Assembly (NCBI GenBank): GCA_003558065.1
Contig: PWMU01000026.1
Location: 1 to 64,000 of the forward strand
Origin: Opitutia bacterium
Lineage (GTDB): Bacteria; Verrucomicrobiota; Verrucomicrobiia; Opitutales; T3Sed10-336
Direction of reading: 5' to 3'
Length of the DNA: 64,000 nucleotides
The translations under genes and the position numbers were made by a program. Positions 25,816 through 34,837 of the stretch are shown here, piece after piece. The stretch's first letter is position 1. Each line of letters opens with the position of its first letter. Below the pieces are notes generated by a model. That model worked only from the letters and a program-made list of their open reading frames with translations, was not told the origin of the DNA and did no database searches.

Positions 25816-27669
25816 ATGGGCAGTGTAGAGGAATTCGGAAACCGATTAGGCCAACGCCTGGGACGCATTGCGGCGTGCCTGGCCTCAGGGGTGTGTCTCT
25901 GGGGCGCGGCCGTCGACGTGCGGGCTCATCCAATCTCGCTCACCTCCAGCCTCATCAATGTCGGAGAGGAAATCATCACGGTGGAACTGGAGATAATGGT
26001 CGAGGACCTTCTCTTTTACCACGAATTGGAACACGACCGGGAGTTCGTTTTTCCGGTCGATGGAATCCGGGAAAAGGCCCGGGATCATCGGGCCTTTCTC
26101 CTCAGTTACTTCCAGCTTCGCGACGGCGAGGGATACCGGTTGGAGGGAACGGTCGACGAGATCGATTTTTCGGATCTGGACGAAGTCGCCGGCGTTCATT
26201 TCGACGAACTCATGGCTTATTCCGTCGTTTATACCCTGGAATATTCCCTCGACGCCCAACCGGACTTTCTGACCGTGACCCAGACCTTCGGCGGAACCGA
26301 TCCGGTCGTGCCCGCCGAGATGGACCTGTCGCTCTTCCACCGCGGCGTGCACATCGAATCCGTCGGAGGGCTGAGCCACCGTTCCGCGCATACGTTTGCC
26401 CTGGACTGGGACATGGAATTCGACGAGGCCGAGGCGGGCGACGTCGAGTCGGCGCGTGAACGACGGCGGGCACGCGAGGCGGACCAGCTTGGCATCACCA
26501 GCTACAGCGCCGTCTACAGCTACGTCTATATCACCGATACGGAAATCCGGCATGAAATGCTGATTCCCCTGCTGACGCTGGAGGACTGGGTGCCGCTGGA
26601 GCGCGCGGATCCCGATTTTATGAGCGTGGAGGAGCAGGAGTCCGCCGTCCCGTTGATATTCGAGTTTCTCGATTCGCAGCAGAGAATGAAAATCAACGGG
26701 AACCGGGTGGAGCCCCGTCTTGAACGCGCGGATTTCTTCGGCCCGGAATATCGGGATTTCGCCAGTGAAACCCCGCGGAGCGAGGTGAGCGTCCACAACG
26801 CCCGCGTCGGAGTCATTCTTTCGTTCCCCGCCCCGGAAATCCCCCGGCAAATGACGTTTGAATGGGACCATTTCGACGAGCGAATCCCCCTGTTGCGGCC
26901 CCGGATCTACGCCTTCGAAGAGGAAAGCGACGATGTGTTGATCACCACTTTCGATCCGCGGTATGAATGGGAAACCGATCGCGAACGGGAATTATCCGGG
27001 CTCACCGAGATCGCGCCGCCCGAAGCACCACCCCGGCTGGACCTTCCGGTCCTCTCCCTAATCGCCGGGAGCGGAGCGCTCGTTTTTGCCGGACTCGGCC
27101 TGCGGCCGCGTCGAGCGCGGCGAGGGGGGTTTCTCGTCATGGCGGGCGTTCTGGCAGCCACTTCGGTTGCGGTCGCTCCCTACGGTCACGCGACCGTCCC
27201 TCATCCTTTTGAGGAGCGGCGGGCGTTGAGTGACGAGGACTCCCTCCGGATCTTTCAAGCCTTGCACGAAAACGTCTATCGGGCATTCGAGCGACGGGGA
27301 GAGGAGGAAATCTATGAGGTCCTCCGGCAGAGCGTTGCCGGCCGGCTCCTCGAGGATATGTATCTCGAAATCCTTGCCGGTATCCGGATGCGGGAGCAGG
27401 GAGGCGCCGTGTCCCGGGTCAATGAAATCGAGATTCTGGATGGGACCAAGCGTCCCGTCAGCGGCTCCCCGTCGGCGTTCCAGGCTTTCGAGTATCGATG
27501 TTCGTGGACCGTGACCGGGACCGTCGAACATTGGGGGCATATTCACACCCGCACCAATTTGTACGAAGCCGTCTTCACCGTGGAGGGAACCGCCGACGGC
27601 TGGAGGTTCACCGGCTTTGAACCCATCCGGGAAGAGCGTCAGGAAATGCGAACGCGCCTGCGAAATTGA
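25816..27669 (+). CDS. Large exported protein of unknown function with HupE-like N-terminal AHP motif and one internal TM
   Basis: A 617-aa protein with a signal peptide ending in VDVRAHPIS. The mature N-terminus (AHPISLTSSLINVGEEIITVELEIMVEDL) recalls the periplasmic start of HupE/UreJ-like proteins, AHPxxxS followed by beta strands and a D-L. A long beta-rich, acidic region follows to about residue 410. A hydrophobic segment (about 425-480, LPVLSLIAGSGALVFAGLGL and FLVMAGVLAATSVAVAPYG) then leads to a C-terminal soluble domain (EERRALSDEDSLRIFQALHENVYRAF to residue 617). The frame is open upstream to 25654, but sequence before 25816 is compositionally poor and the ATG at 25816 gives a clean signal peptide. 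No function is inferred beyond the envelope. Confidence 0.7.
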   Translation: MGSVEEFGNRLGQRLGRIAACLASGVCLWGAAVDVRAHPISLTSSLINVGEEIITVELEIMVEDLLFYHELEHDREFVFPVDGIREKARDHRAFLLSYFQLRDGEGYRLEGTVDEIDFSDLDEVAGVHFDELMAYSVVYTLEYSLDAQPDFLTVTQTFGGTDPVVPAEMDLSLFHRGVHIESVGGLSHRSAHTFALDWDMEFDEAEAGDVESARERRRAREADQLGITSYSAVYSYVYITDTEIRHEMLIPLLTLEDWVPLERADPDFMSVEEQESAVPLIFEFLDSQQRMKINGNRVEPRLERADFFGPEYRDFASETPRSEVSVHNARVGVILSFPAPEIPRQMTFEWDHFDERIPLLRPRIYAFEEESDDVLITTFDPRYEWETDRERELSGLTEIAPPEAPPRLDLPVLSLIAGSGALVFAGLGLRPRRARRGGFLVMAGVLAATSVAVAPYGHATVPHPFEERRALSDEDSLRIFQALHENVYRAFERRGEEEIYEVLRQSVAGRLLEDMYLEILAGIRMREQGGAVSRVNEIEILDGTKRPVSGSPSAFQAFEYRCSWTVTGTVEHWGHIHTRTNLYEAVFTVEGTADGWRFTGFEPIREERQEMRTRLRN

Positions 27670-27791
27670 AGTGTGCGGAATAAAGAATGGCGCACTCGTT
27701 CTCCTGGACGGAAGCCGCAATCAAACCGGCCCAATGCGAAAGACCCTGCAGGAGGTGACGAACCGATCTTTGTCATCGGGCTCCAGGCGGC

Positions 27792-28160
27792 TCAAAACGG
27801 AACCTCGTCCTCCTGGCTGTAGTCGGTCGTATCTTCGGGAACGGGGTCCTTGGCTTTCCCGCGGCTTTCGGTGTTCGCCGGGTCGGCTTTTCCATCCCCG
27901 GGTTCCAGGCGCCAGGCGTTGAGATTCACGAAATAGCGGCCGTTGTATTCCCGGCCGGTGATGTCGAAGCGGACTTTGACCGCCTGTCCCTCCGCGACCT
28001 CCTCGAGCAGGGAGGCCTTTTCCTTGAGGCATTCCAGTTTGATGTCCTGGGGAAACTTGCCGTCTTCGGTTGTCACGACGAACTCGCGTTTGGAGAAGCC
28101 GCTGGGGAAAGTCTGGGTGTCGAAGATCTTTTTGATGGTGCCGGAGATTTCGTAAGCCAT
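27792..28160 (-). CDS. DUF3127 (OB-fold-like) protein with SSB-like C-terminal tip
   Basis: A 122-aa protein matching DUF3127. It opens [29 protein letters not shown] and continues [13 protein letters not shown] and [24 protein letters not shown], the order of strands of this OB-fold family. A disordered acidic tail of about 30 residues ends in DEVPF. That tip resembles the acidic-x-Pro-Phe end of bacterial SSB, which docks DNA-repair partners. The family is presumed nucleic-acid-binding but uncharacterised. The ATG at 28160 is chosen over an upstream one at 28172 because family sequence begins at AYEISG. It is transcribed alone, convergent with the gene ending at 27669. Confidence 0.87.
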   Translation of the reverse strand: MAYEISGTIKKIFDTQTFPSGFSKREFVVTTEDGKFPQDIKLECLKEKASLLEEVAEGQAVKVRFDITGREYNGRYFVNLNAWRLEPGDGKADPANTESRGKAKDPVPEDTTDYSQEDEVPF

Positions 28161-28267
28161 TCCCTCAATCAAAGCATGCGTGCGACGATGTCCATCCCGG
28201 AATCCGTGTCCGCGGCAGGTTTCTCGGGTGCGTGTTTTACTTTGAACTTAACCGAGTGGGATTCGGG

Positions 28268-29086
28268 CTAAGGGTACAGCACGGGTGTCAGGGGGGCGTC
28301 GATTATCTCGCCGGCCTCGACCTCCGGACACCAGGCTTCCCAGTCTCGCCGCTGAGCGTCATTCCTGGGTTCGACGAGTTTCATGTCGCGATCCATGTAG
28401 ATGATAGTCATGACCTCGCGGGGCTTCTCGGTGGTGTTGGGTCCGGCGCGGTGGAAGGTAAAGCCGTAGTGGAAGCTGACCTCCCCCAGGTCGAAAGGCG
28501 AGCGGTCGATCGGGAGATTGGAAAGCTTCAGGTAGCGGTCGATCTCGCGTTCGCTCTCGTCGCTGATCGCGAATTCGCGTCCGAACTTGATCTTCTGGCT
28601 GCCGACCGAGAATTCCAGGGGTCCCATTTCGAGAGGAACCGGGTGAAGGGGGATCCAGGCGGTGACCGTCTTTTCGCTGCTCAGCGGCCAGTACTGCTGG
28701 TCGACGTGCCAGGGGGTGAAGCCGCCTGCGGGTTCCTTGTAAAGGGCCTGGTCGTGGTACATCCGCACCCCCCGGGTGCCCAGAAGTTCGGTGGCAATCC
28801 GTCCGAGCCGTTTGCTGTGGACGAACTCCCGGATCAGGTCGCTCTTTTGCCAGAGGTTGGTGACCTGAAGGAAGGCCTTGTGATACGTGTCGCGCTCCTC
28901 CACGGGGCGGGTTTCGCGATTCAATTCCGTGACCCTGGCCGTGATTTCCGGGCCGTAGTAAGCGAGCGTTTCCGGCGAGAGAACGTCCTTGAGCTTGACG
29001 TAGCCGTTCTTGCGGAAGGAGTCGATCCGGTCTTCCGTGAGCGTGTACGGCGTGTCGATGTCGGGACGGGAAAGGGGGGCTGTCAT
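28268..29086 (-). CDS. Phytanoyl-CoA dioxygenase (PhyH) family protein
   Basis: A 272-aa Fe(II)/2-oxoglutarate-dependent oxygenase. The metal-binding His-x-Asp lies in GGFTPWHVDQQYWPLSS. The distal His is in VSFHYGFTFHRAGPNTTEKPR, with the downstream Arg (PREVMTIIYMD) expected to bind 2-oxoglutarate. The start DRIDSFRKNGYVKLKDVLSPETL is the standard PhyH opening. The length fits the family. The ATG at 29086 is chosen; a longer form begins at 29122. The family hydroxylates diverse small molecules, such as ectoine and lipids, and no biosynthetic cluster surrounds it, so the substrate is unknown. It is divergent from the exbD pair. Confidence 0.9.
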   Translation of the reverse strand: MTAPLSRPDIDTPYTLTEDRIDSFRKNGYVKLKDVLSPETLAYYGPEITARVTELNRETRPVEERDTYHKAFLQVTNLWQKSDLIREFVHSKRLGRIATELLGTRGVRMYHDQALYKEPAGGFTPWHVDQQYWPLSSEKTVTAWIPLHPVPLEMGPLEFSVGSQKIKFGREFAISDESEREIDRYLKLSNLPIDRSPFDLGEVSFHYGFTFHRAGPNTTEKPREVMTIIYMDRDMKLVEPRNDAQRRDWEAWCPEVEAGEIIDAPLTPVLYP

Positions 29087-29202
29087 GAGGAAAACGATGG
29101 GGCGACGACACGGAGGAATCAATCCTGTTCTCGTCTTGAGATGCCGGTTCCGCCTCTCGCTGGGAACCCGCTTCCGACGGCGGGCGACAGTGAAAATTTT
29201 AG

Positions 29203-29229
29203 TTGAAATATAAGGAAAACCCCTATTAT
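29203..29229 (+). promoter_or_regulatory. Candidate promoter upstream of the exbD pair
   Basis: TTGAAA (29203-29208) and TATTAT (29224-29229) are separated by 15 bp, slightly short of optimal. The sequence is AT-rich against a GC-rich background. The exbD ATG at 29238 lies only nine bases past the -10, so the transcript would have almost no leader. Confidence 0.45.
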
Positions 29230-29237
29230 CTGGGAGG

Positions 29238-29651
29238 ATGCGTTTACCCCGGAAAGAGCGTGCGGCGGAGGATTTTCAAATGGCCCCGATGATCGACATG
29301 GTCTTCCTGCTCCTGGTGTTTTTCATGTGTGTCAGCTCTCTGGCCCGGGCCGACCGGCTGCGAGTGGAATTGGACCTGCCGGAATCGACCGAGAGCACGG
29401 TGCCCGACGACTTGTCGGGAAGAGGGACGGTGTCGGTTACCGGGGACGGGACCCTCCACACTTCCCGCGGTGAAACGACGCTCGAAGAGATGCAGGAGGA
29501 AATCCGCGAGACGCTGCGCGAGGAACCGGATCTGAGGATTCAGGTCCGGGCGGACCGGGAGACGCCGTTCAAGGAAATCCGGCGAGTGCTTTCGGCCTGC
29601 GCCGAGGCGGGGGCGCTCGAGGTGATTTATTCGACGTACCAGGCGGATTGA
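29238..29651 (+). CDS. exbD: ExbD/TolR-family biopolymer transport protein (first copy)
   Basis: A 137-aa inner-membrane protein, the energy-transducing partner of ExbB/TolQ-type motors that power TonB or Tol. A short basic N-terminus precedes one membrane helix, FQMAPMIDMVFLLLVFFM, whose Asp is the proton-carrying residue. A periplasmic domain follows (LRVELDLPESTEST to VRADRETPFKEIRRVLSACAEAGALEV). The start at 29238 retains the cytoplasmic residues that the family needs before the helix; GGAGG is directly adjacent to the ATG. The second copy begins seven bases after its stop. No exbB or tonB is adjacent. Confidence 0.93.
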   Translation: MRLPRKERAAEDFQMAPMIDMVFLLLVFFMCVSSLARADRLRVELDLPESTESTVPDDLSGRGTVSVTGDGTLHTSRGETTLEEMQEEIRETLREEPDLRIQVRADRETPFKEIRRVLSACAEAGALEVIYSTYQAD

Positions 29652-29658
29652 GGGTCTC

Positions 29659-30108
29659 ATGGCGGTGGTGCTGAAACGAAAAGCGGCTCCCGGGACGCAG
29701 ATGCAGATTGCGCCGATGATCGACGTTGTTTTCCTCATGCTGATTTACTTCATGGTGAGCTCGACGCTCGAGAAACAGGAGGCGGATGTTTCTTTCGAGT
29801 TGCCGGGGACCGTTGAGCAGGCTTCGCCTCTGGAGCTGCCCGACGAGCAGGTCGTGGAGATTCGGGCCGACGGGCGGGTGGTCGTCAACGAGTACGCCTA
29901 CGACGTGCCGGAGGCCGGGCGGTTCGTGGAGCTGGCGGGAATGCTCTCCCGGTTTCGGGAGACGAGCGAGGCCGGCCGTATCGACGCGGTTGTCGTGCTG
30001 GCCCCGGAAGACGGGGCTTCGCACCAGACTGTGGTGCGGGTTCTCGACGCCTGTTCGGCGGCGGGGATCGAAGCGGTCAATTTTGCCCTCGGCGAGGACG
30101 GGTTCTGA
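29659..30108 (+). CDS. exbD: ExbD/TolR-family biopolymer transport protein (second copy)
   Basis: A 149-aa paralogue of the preceding gene. Basic residues MAVVLKRKAAPGTQMQIA lead into a helix with the conserved Asp (PMIDVVFLMLIYFM), then a periplasmic domain ending DGASHQTVVRVLDACSAAGIEAVNF. The spacing of seven bases from the first copy shows a two-gene operon. Tandem exbD genes occur in Verrucomicrobiota, Planctomycetota and Bacteroidota, usually with an exbB just upstream. Here the upstream gene is a divergent PhyH-like dioxygenase, so an ExbB must come from elsewhere in the genome. The partner and cargo are unknown. Confidence 0.93.
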   Translation: MAVVLKRKAAPGTQMQIAPMIDVVFLMLIYFMVSSTLEKQEADVSFELPGTVEQASPLELPDEQVVEIRADGRVVVNEYAYDVPEAGRFVELAGMLSRFRETSEAGRIDAVVVLAPEDGASHQTVVRVLDACSAAGIEAVNFALGEDGF

Positions 30109-30458
30109 GACGATTTCGCAACCGGTTGAAGTTCCATGCTCCAGCCTGCCCCCGGGGCGGCACGAGAGGCGGCCGGGGCCACGCCTGAAGGCGAGGAAAG
30201 AGGACTTCCAACAGCTGACAACCGGGGTTGATTCAAAAAAAAGCTGCGCAACTTCAAGGCCCGAAAGGTGACTCAAGGGACCAAGGGGTCGAGGTTTCCG
30301 GCCAATATCTGCACAGTTTCTTGACTTTACCGGGGATTGTTTCAGTAAATAACAGTTTACTACGAGAAAGCCCCGGGAAGACGGGGAGCTGCCTGGTTAG
30401 GTGTGGAAACAGGAAAGAATCCGTTAACGTCTTCCGGGCCCAAGGTTCAACTTACAGC
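30109..30458. promoter_or_regulatory. 350-bp region upstream of korA with a candidate promoter and small palindrome
   Basis: No gene is recognised. TTGACT (30321-30326) and TAAATA (30346-30351) form a possible promoter with a wide 19-bp spacer. Within and just after the -10, agtaaa and tttact (about 30344-30361) form a 6-bp inverted repeat with a 6-nt gap, a candidate operator. The GC-rich first third may hold the 3' end of the exbD transcript. Confidence 0.35.
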
Positions 30459-32312
30459 ATGTCCAAAGAGAAGATTCAGTTTAAAACGAACGTGGTGATT
30501 CGTTTCGCGGGGGATTCCGGCGACGGTATTCAGTTGACCGGAACCCAGTTCACGACGTCAACCGCCCTGGCGGGCAACGATTTGGCGACCTACCCGGATT
30601 ACCCGGCCGAAATCCGTGCGCCGGCGGGTACGATCGCCGGTGTTTCAGGGTTTCAGCTCCATTTCGGCAGTGATGAGGTTCATACCTCGGGGGATTACTC
30701 CGATGTTCTGGTGGTCATGAACGCGGCGGCGCTCAAGGCGAACCTGAGCCACCTGAAGAAGGGGGGAATCATCATCGCCAACGAGGACGGTTTCGACGAA
30801 AAGAACCTCCGGCTGGCGAAGTACCCGGAGGGGGAGAATCCGATCCGGGACGATTCGCTGGAAGAGTACCAGGTCCACATTGTGCCCGTGACCAAGCTGA
30901 CGAGGGAATGTCTCAAGGATACCGGCCTGGGTGTTCGTGATATGGACCGCTCCAAGAACATGTTCGTTCTGGGGCTGCTCTATTACATGTACAACCGGTC
31001 GATGGACCCGACCATCCAGTTCCTGGAGAGCAAGTTCGCGAAGAAACCGGAAGTCGCCGAGGCGAACGTCAAGGCGATGAAGGCCGGGTACTCGTTTGCG
31101 GATACGACGGAGATCCAGCACGGCCGTTTTGAAGTGAAGGCCGCGCCGATGGTGAAGGGCACCTACCGCAGTATCATGGGCAACCAGGCCACCGCCTTCG
31201 GATTGATCGCGGCGTCGCGCCGGGCCAATCTCCCCATCTACTACGCGACCTATCCGATCACTCCCGCCTCGGACATCCTGCACGAACTCTCGCGGCACAA
31301 GAATTTCGGGGTAGTGACCGTGCAGGCGGAGGACGAAATTTCCGCGGTCGCCTCCGCTATCGGGGCGTCGTTCGGGGGGAGTCTGGCGGTCACCGCCTCG
31401 GCCGGGCCGGGAATTTCCCTCAAAACGGAAGCGATCTCCCTGGCGACCATTTACGAGATACCGCTGGTGGTCTGTGACATCCAGCGCGCGGGTCCCTCGA
31501 CCGGGCTCCCGACGAAGATGGAGCAGGCCGACCTGATGCAGGCGATTTACGGACGTCCCGGCGAGGCTCCCCTGCCGGTTGTCGCGGCCACCAGTCCGGC
31601 GGACTGTTTCGACGCGGTTTTCGAAGCCTGCCGCATCGCGCTGGAATTCATGACGCCGGTTTTCTTCCTGAGCGACGGCTACCTGGCGAACGGGGCCGAG
31701 CCCTGGCGATTCCCGTCGAGTTCGGACCTGAAGGAGATCCGGGTTGGCTTCGCGACGGAGGCCGACAAGGAGAATGGCGTCTACCACCCCTACAAGCGGG
31801 ATGAACGCCTGGTTCGCAAGTGGGCGCGCCCGGGCACGCCCGGCCTTGAGCACCGCATCGGCGGCCTGGAGAAGGAGGATGTGACCGGCAACGTGTCCTA
31901 CGATCCCGACAACCATGAGACGATGGTGAAGATTCGCCAGCAGAAGGTGGATAACATCGCCGACCACATTCCTCTCCAGGAGCTTGATTCCGGTCCGGAA
32001 AAAGGCGAGTTGCTGGTGATCGGCTGGGGTTCGACCTACGGCACTATCAAGGCGGCGCTCAAACAACTGCGCGAGGAAGGGGTCGATGTGGCTCACGCCC
32101 ACCTGCGCTACCTCAACCCGTTTCCCAAGAACCTGGGCGAACTCATAAAAAACTACGACAGGATCCTCGTGCCGGAAGTCAACAACGGCCAATTGGTTCG
32201 TCTCCTGCGTGACCAGTTCCTGGCGCCCGCCATCCCGTACAATAAGATCAAAGGCCAGCCGTTCGCGGTCGCCGAGATCAAAAACCGGATTTGGGAACTG
32301 CTCAATCGCTAA
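30459..32312 (+). CDS. korA: 2-oxoacid:ferredoxin oxidoreductase, fused gamma-alpha subunit (KorA type)
   Basis: A 617-aa subunit that, with KorB, oxidatively decarboxylates 2-oxoglutarate (or a related 2-oxoacid) and reduces ferredoxin. Residues about 8-195 form the gamma domain (VVIRFAGDSGDGIQLTGTQF, YPAEIRAPAGTIAGVSGFQ). From about 230 the alpha domain follows (MGNQATAFGLIAASRRANL, YYATYPITPASDILHELS, TVQAEDEISAVASAIGAS). Fusion of gamma and alpha is normal in this two-subunit class. The ATG at 30459 is chosen because the family start MSKEKIQFKTNVVIRF is there; upstream in-frame sequence is unlike any protein. korB follows 23 bp later. The enzyme may run a ferredoxin-linked TCA step. Confidence 0.94.
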   Translation: MSKEKIQFKTNVVIRFAGDSGDGIQLTGTQFTTSTALAGNDLATYPDYPAEIRAPAGTIAGVSGFQLHFGSDEVHTSGDYSDVLVVMNAAALKANLSHLKKGGIIIANEDGFDEKNLRLAKYPEGENPIRDDSLEEYQVHIVPVTKLTRECLKDTGLGVRDMDRSKNMFVLGLLYYMYNRSMDPTIQFLESKFAKKPEVAEANVKAMKAGYSFADTTEIQHGRFEVKAAPMVKGTYRSIMGNQATAFGLIAASRRANLPIYYATYPITPASDILHELSRHKNFGVVTVQAEDEISAVASAIGASFGGSLAVTASAGPGISLKTEAISLATIYEIPLVVCDIQRAGPSTGLPTKMEQADLMQAIYGRPGEAPLPVVAATSPADCFDAVFEACRIALEFMTPVFFLSDGYLANGAEPWRFPSSSDLKEIRVGFATEADKENGVYHPYKRDERLVRKWARPGTPGLEHRIGGLEKEDVTGNVSYDPDNHETMVKIRQQKVDNIADHIPLQELDSGPEKGELLVIGWGSTYGTIKAALKQLREEGVDVAHAHLRYLNPFPKNLGELIKNYDRILVPEVNNGQLVRLLRDQFLAPAIPYNKIKGQPFAVAEIKNRIWELLNR

Positions 32313-32335
32313 TCCCTTCCAGTAAACGATATACC

Positions 32336-33385
32336 ATGGCATCGACACAAACAACGGAAAAAACCTCCAATTTCACCAGCAAAGATCTGGTTTCCGACCA
32401 GGATATCCGCTGGTGCCCGGGGTGCGGGGACTATTCGATCCTCAAGCAGGTACAGAAGGTCCTTCCGGAGCTGGGGCTGAAGAAAGAAAACATCGTTTTC
32501 GTTTCCGGGATCGGCTGTTCGTCGCGCTTCCCGTATTACATGAACACCTACGGGATGCACACGATTCACGGCAGGGCCGCTTCCATTGCCACGGGCCTGA
32601 AGGTGAGCCGGCCGGAGCTGAGCGTCTGGGTTGTGACCGGCGACGGGGATTCCCTCTCCATTGGCGGCAACCACTTCATTCACACGCTTCGAAAGAATCC
32701 CAACCTGAATATTCTCCTGTTTAACAATGAGATCTACGGCCTGACCAAGGGACAGTTCTCGCCCACCTCTCCCGAGGGAAAGGTCACGAAGTCCAGCCCG
32801 ATGGGATCGGTGGAGCATCCCTTCAACCCTTTGGCCCTCGCCCTCGGAGCCGACGCCACGTTCGTGGCCCGGTCGATGGACCGGGATCCGAAGCACCTGC
32901 AGGCTATGATTCGCCGCTCGGCGGAGCACAAGGGAACTTCCCTCCTCGAGATCTACCAGAATTGCAACGTGTTTAATGACGGCGCCTTTTTCGAATTCAC
33001 CGATCGCGCCACCAAGACCGACCGCGCCCTGTTCCTCGAACACGGGAAACCGCTGACCTTCGGAGCTGAAAACAGGAAAGGGATTCGTCTTCGCGACGGC
33101 TGTCAACCCGAGATCGTCGACCTCGAAAAAGGCGGTCTTTCCGAAAGCGATCTTTGGATCCACGACGAGAAGGATTCGCTCAAGGCAGGCCTGCTGGCCC
33201 GCCTCCCGGAAAACGCGGGCAACGGCCAGGGAGAGTTTCCGAGCGCCTTCGGGGTGTTTTATGCGATCGAACGCTACTGCCTGGAGGAGGCGGTCAACGC
33301 ACAGATTAAAAAAGCCCGCGAACGCATGGGGGACGGTGAGCTGGATGCGCTTATTCGCGGGGATCACGTGTGGGAGATCAAGTAG
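32336..33385 (+). CDS. korB: 2-oxoacid:ferredoxin oxidoreductase beta subunit (KorB type)
   Basis: A 349-aa thiamine-diphosphate-binding subunit. IRWCPGCGDYSILKQVQ opens the family domain with its Cys-x-x-Cys pair. GIGCSSRFPYYMNTYGMHTIHGRA is the substrate-pocket region. WVVTGDGDSLSIGGNHFIH with LLFNNEIYGLTKGQFSPTS is the ThDP/Mg-binding block (GDG...N). The short N-terminal extension before IRWCPGC is ordinary. No extra ferredoxin-like domain or delta subunit gene is present, so electrons go to a separate ferredoxin. The C-terminal tail of about 60 residues (ARERMGDGELDALIRGDHVWEIK) is slightly long. It forms an operon with korA. Confidence 0.95.
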   Translation: MASTQTTEKTSNFTSKDLVSDQDIRWCPGCGDYSILKQVQKVLPELGLKKENIVFVSGIGCSSRFPYYMNTYGMHTIHGRAASIATGLKVSRPELSVWVVTGDGDSLSIGGNHFIHTLRKNPNLNILLFNNEIYGLTKGQFSPTSPEGKVTKSSPMGSVEHPFNPLALALGADATFVARSMDRDPKHLQAMIRRSAEHKGTSLLEIYQNCNVFNDGAFFEFTDRATKTDRALFLEHGKPLTFGAENRKGIRLRDGCQPEIVDLEKGGLSESDLWIHDEKDSLKAGLLARLPENAGNGQGEFPSAFGVFYAIERYCLEEAVNAQIKKARERMGDGELDALIRGDHVWEIK

Positions 33386-33499
33386 GGAATCGAATCCGCT
33401 GGCGCGGCTGCGTGGGAGGCGAGCCTTATCCATCTTCATAGCTCAAGGGCCAGGCAGCAGGAGCGTGTCGAGCAGCAACTTCCGGGAAGATCCGGTCCA

Positions 33500-34822
33500 A
33501 TGGTTTCCGCCAACCCACCAGTCAAACGGGCCTCGGTGCATACGCTCGGGTGCCGTCTGAACCAGTCGGAGAGTGTTCTGCTCAGGGAAAAGCTCGAGGC
33601 GGACGGTTACCGGATCGTGCCTTTCGGGGAGGAGGCGGAACTGGGGATCATTAATACCTGCACGGTCACCAACCTGGCCGACGCGAAGTGCCGGAACGCG
33701 ATCCGTTCTTTCATAAGGAAGAATCCGCGCGCGTTCACCGCGGTGGTCGGGTGTTATTCCCAGATGGGCCACAAGGCAATCGCGGAAATTCCCGGGGTGG
33801 ATCTGGTTATCGGAAACCAGGACAAGCTCAGTGTACTCGACCATGTCGGCTTCGGCAAGAACGAGACCCCCGTCATCGTGCGCGACCGTATCGACAAGAC
33901 GGATTTCACGATCCGGTTCGCCGGGGAACTGCCTTTCAAAAAGCGGGCGAATCTCAAAGTGCAGGACGGGTGCGACTTTATGTGCTCCTTCTGCATCATT
34001 CCCTTTGCCCGTGGAAGGGCGCGGGCGCGGGATTTCGCCAACCTTGTGGACGAGGCCCGGTCGCTGGCGGAGCGCGGGGTTCGGGAACTGGTGCTGACCG
34101 GCGTCAACATCGGTACCTACGACCACGGGGGGAGGGGAATTCTCGAGGTGGTCGACGCGCTCAACGGGGTTCCGGGAATCGATCGGCTCCGGATCAGCAG
34201 CATCGAGCCGACCACGATTCCCGAAGAGCTTTTCTGCAGAATGCGCGACCCGGAACACGCGCTGCTCCCGTTTTTTCATATTCCGCTTCAATCCGGCTGC
34301 GACCGGATACTGGGCGAAATGCGGCGCAAGTATTCAGTTTCCGAATACTTGGACTTCATTCACCTGGCCCGCGACAGCGTGTCCGATCTCTGTATCGGCA
34401 CCGACATTATGGTCGGGTTTCCGGGCGAGACCGCCGGGGAATTCGACGAAACCTGCCGGGTGTTCCGGGAGAACCCCTTTGCCTACTGTCACGTATTCAC
34501 CTTTTCCGAGCGGGAAGGCACTCCGGCTGAACGGATGGACGGGGCGGTGCCCGTCCCGGAACGCGCCCGCCGCAGCGCCTTCCTCCGGCGCCTGAGCGCC
34601 GGGCGGCGTCACGATTACTACGAGCAGCACCTCGGCCGGACGATGCGGGTGCTGTTCGAAGACCCGAAACCGGGACTCTGGACCGGGTATACGGACAACT
34701 ACATAAGGGTGGTGGTGGACGCCGAAAGCGTGCCGGCGGGGACGGGGAACCTGACCAATCGGACGGCCGAGGTTCGCCTGGAAAAAATCAGCGCGGATTT
34801 TGTGGAAGGGCGGCTGGAGTGA
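33500..34822 (+). CDS. mtaB: tRNA t6A37 methylthiotransferase
   Basis: A 440-aa radical-SAM methylthiotransferase that converts t6A37 to ms2t6A37 in tRNAs. The N-terminal UPF0004 domain carries three cluster cysteines (HTLGCRLNQSES, IINTCTVTNLAD, AVVGCYSQMG). The radical-SAM motif is Cys158/Cys162/Cys165 in CDFMCSFCIIPFARGRAR. PLQSGCDRILGEMRRKYS and DIMVGFPGETAGEFDET are the family's later barrel motifs, and a TRAM-like domain ends the protein. TLGCRLNQSE with GRARAR favours MtaB over MiaB (which has YGCQMN) and RimO. It follows korB by 114 bp and converges closely with the phosphodiesterase gene. Confidence 0.93.
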   Translation: MVSANPPVKRASVHTLGCRLNQSESVLLREKLEADGYRIVPFGEEAELGIINTCTVTNLADAKCRNAIRSFIRKNPRAFTAVVGCYSQMGHKAIAEIPGVDLVIGNQDKLSVLDHVGFGKNETPVIVRDRIDKTDFTIRFAGELPFKKRANLKVQDGCDFMCSFCIIPFARGRARARDFANLVDEARSLAERGVRELVLTGVNIGTYDHGGRGILEVVDALNGVPGIDRLRISSIEPTTIPEELFCRMRDPEHALLPFFHIPLQSGCDRILGEMRRKYSVSEYLDFIHLARDSVSDLCIGTDIMVGFPGETAGEFDETCRVFRENPFAYCHVFTFSEREGTPAERMDGAVPVPERARRSAFLRRLSAGRRHDYYEQHLGRTMRVLFEDPKPGLWTGYTDNYIRVVVDAESVPAGTGNLTNRTAEVRLEKISADFVEGRLE

Positions 34823-34837
34823 AGCGCGCCGGGCGCT

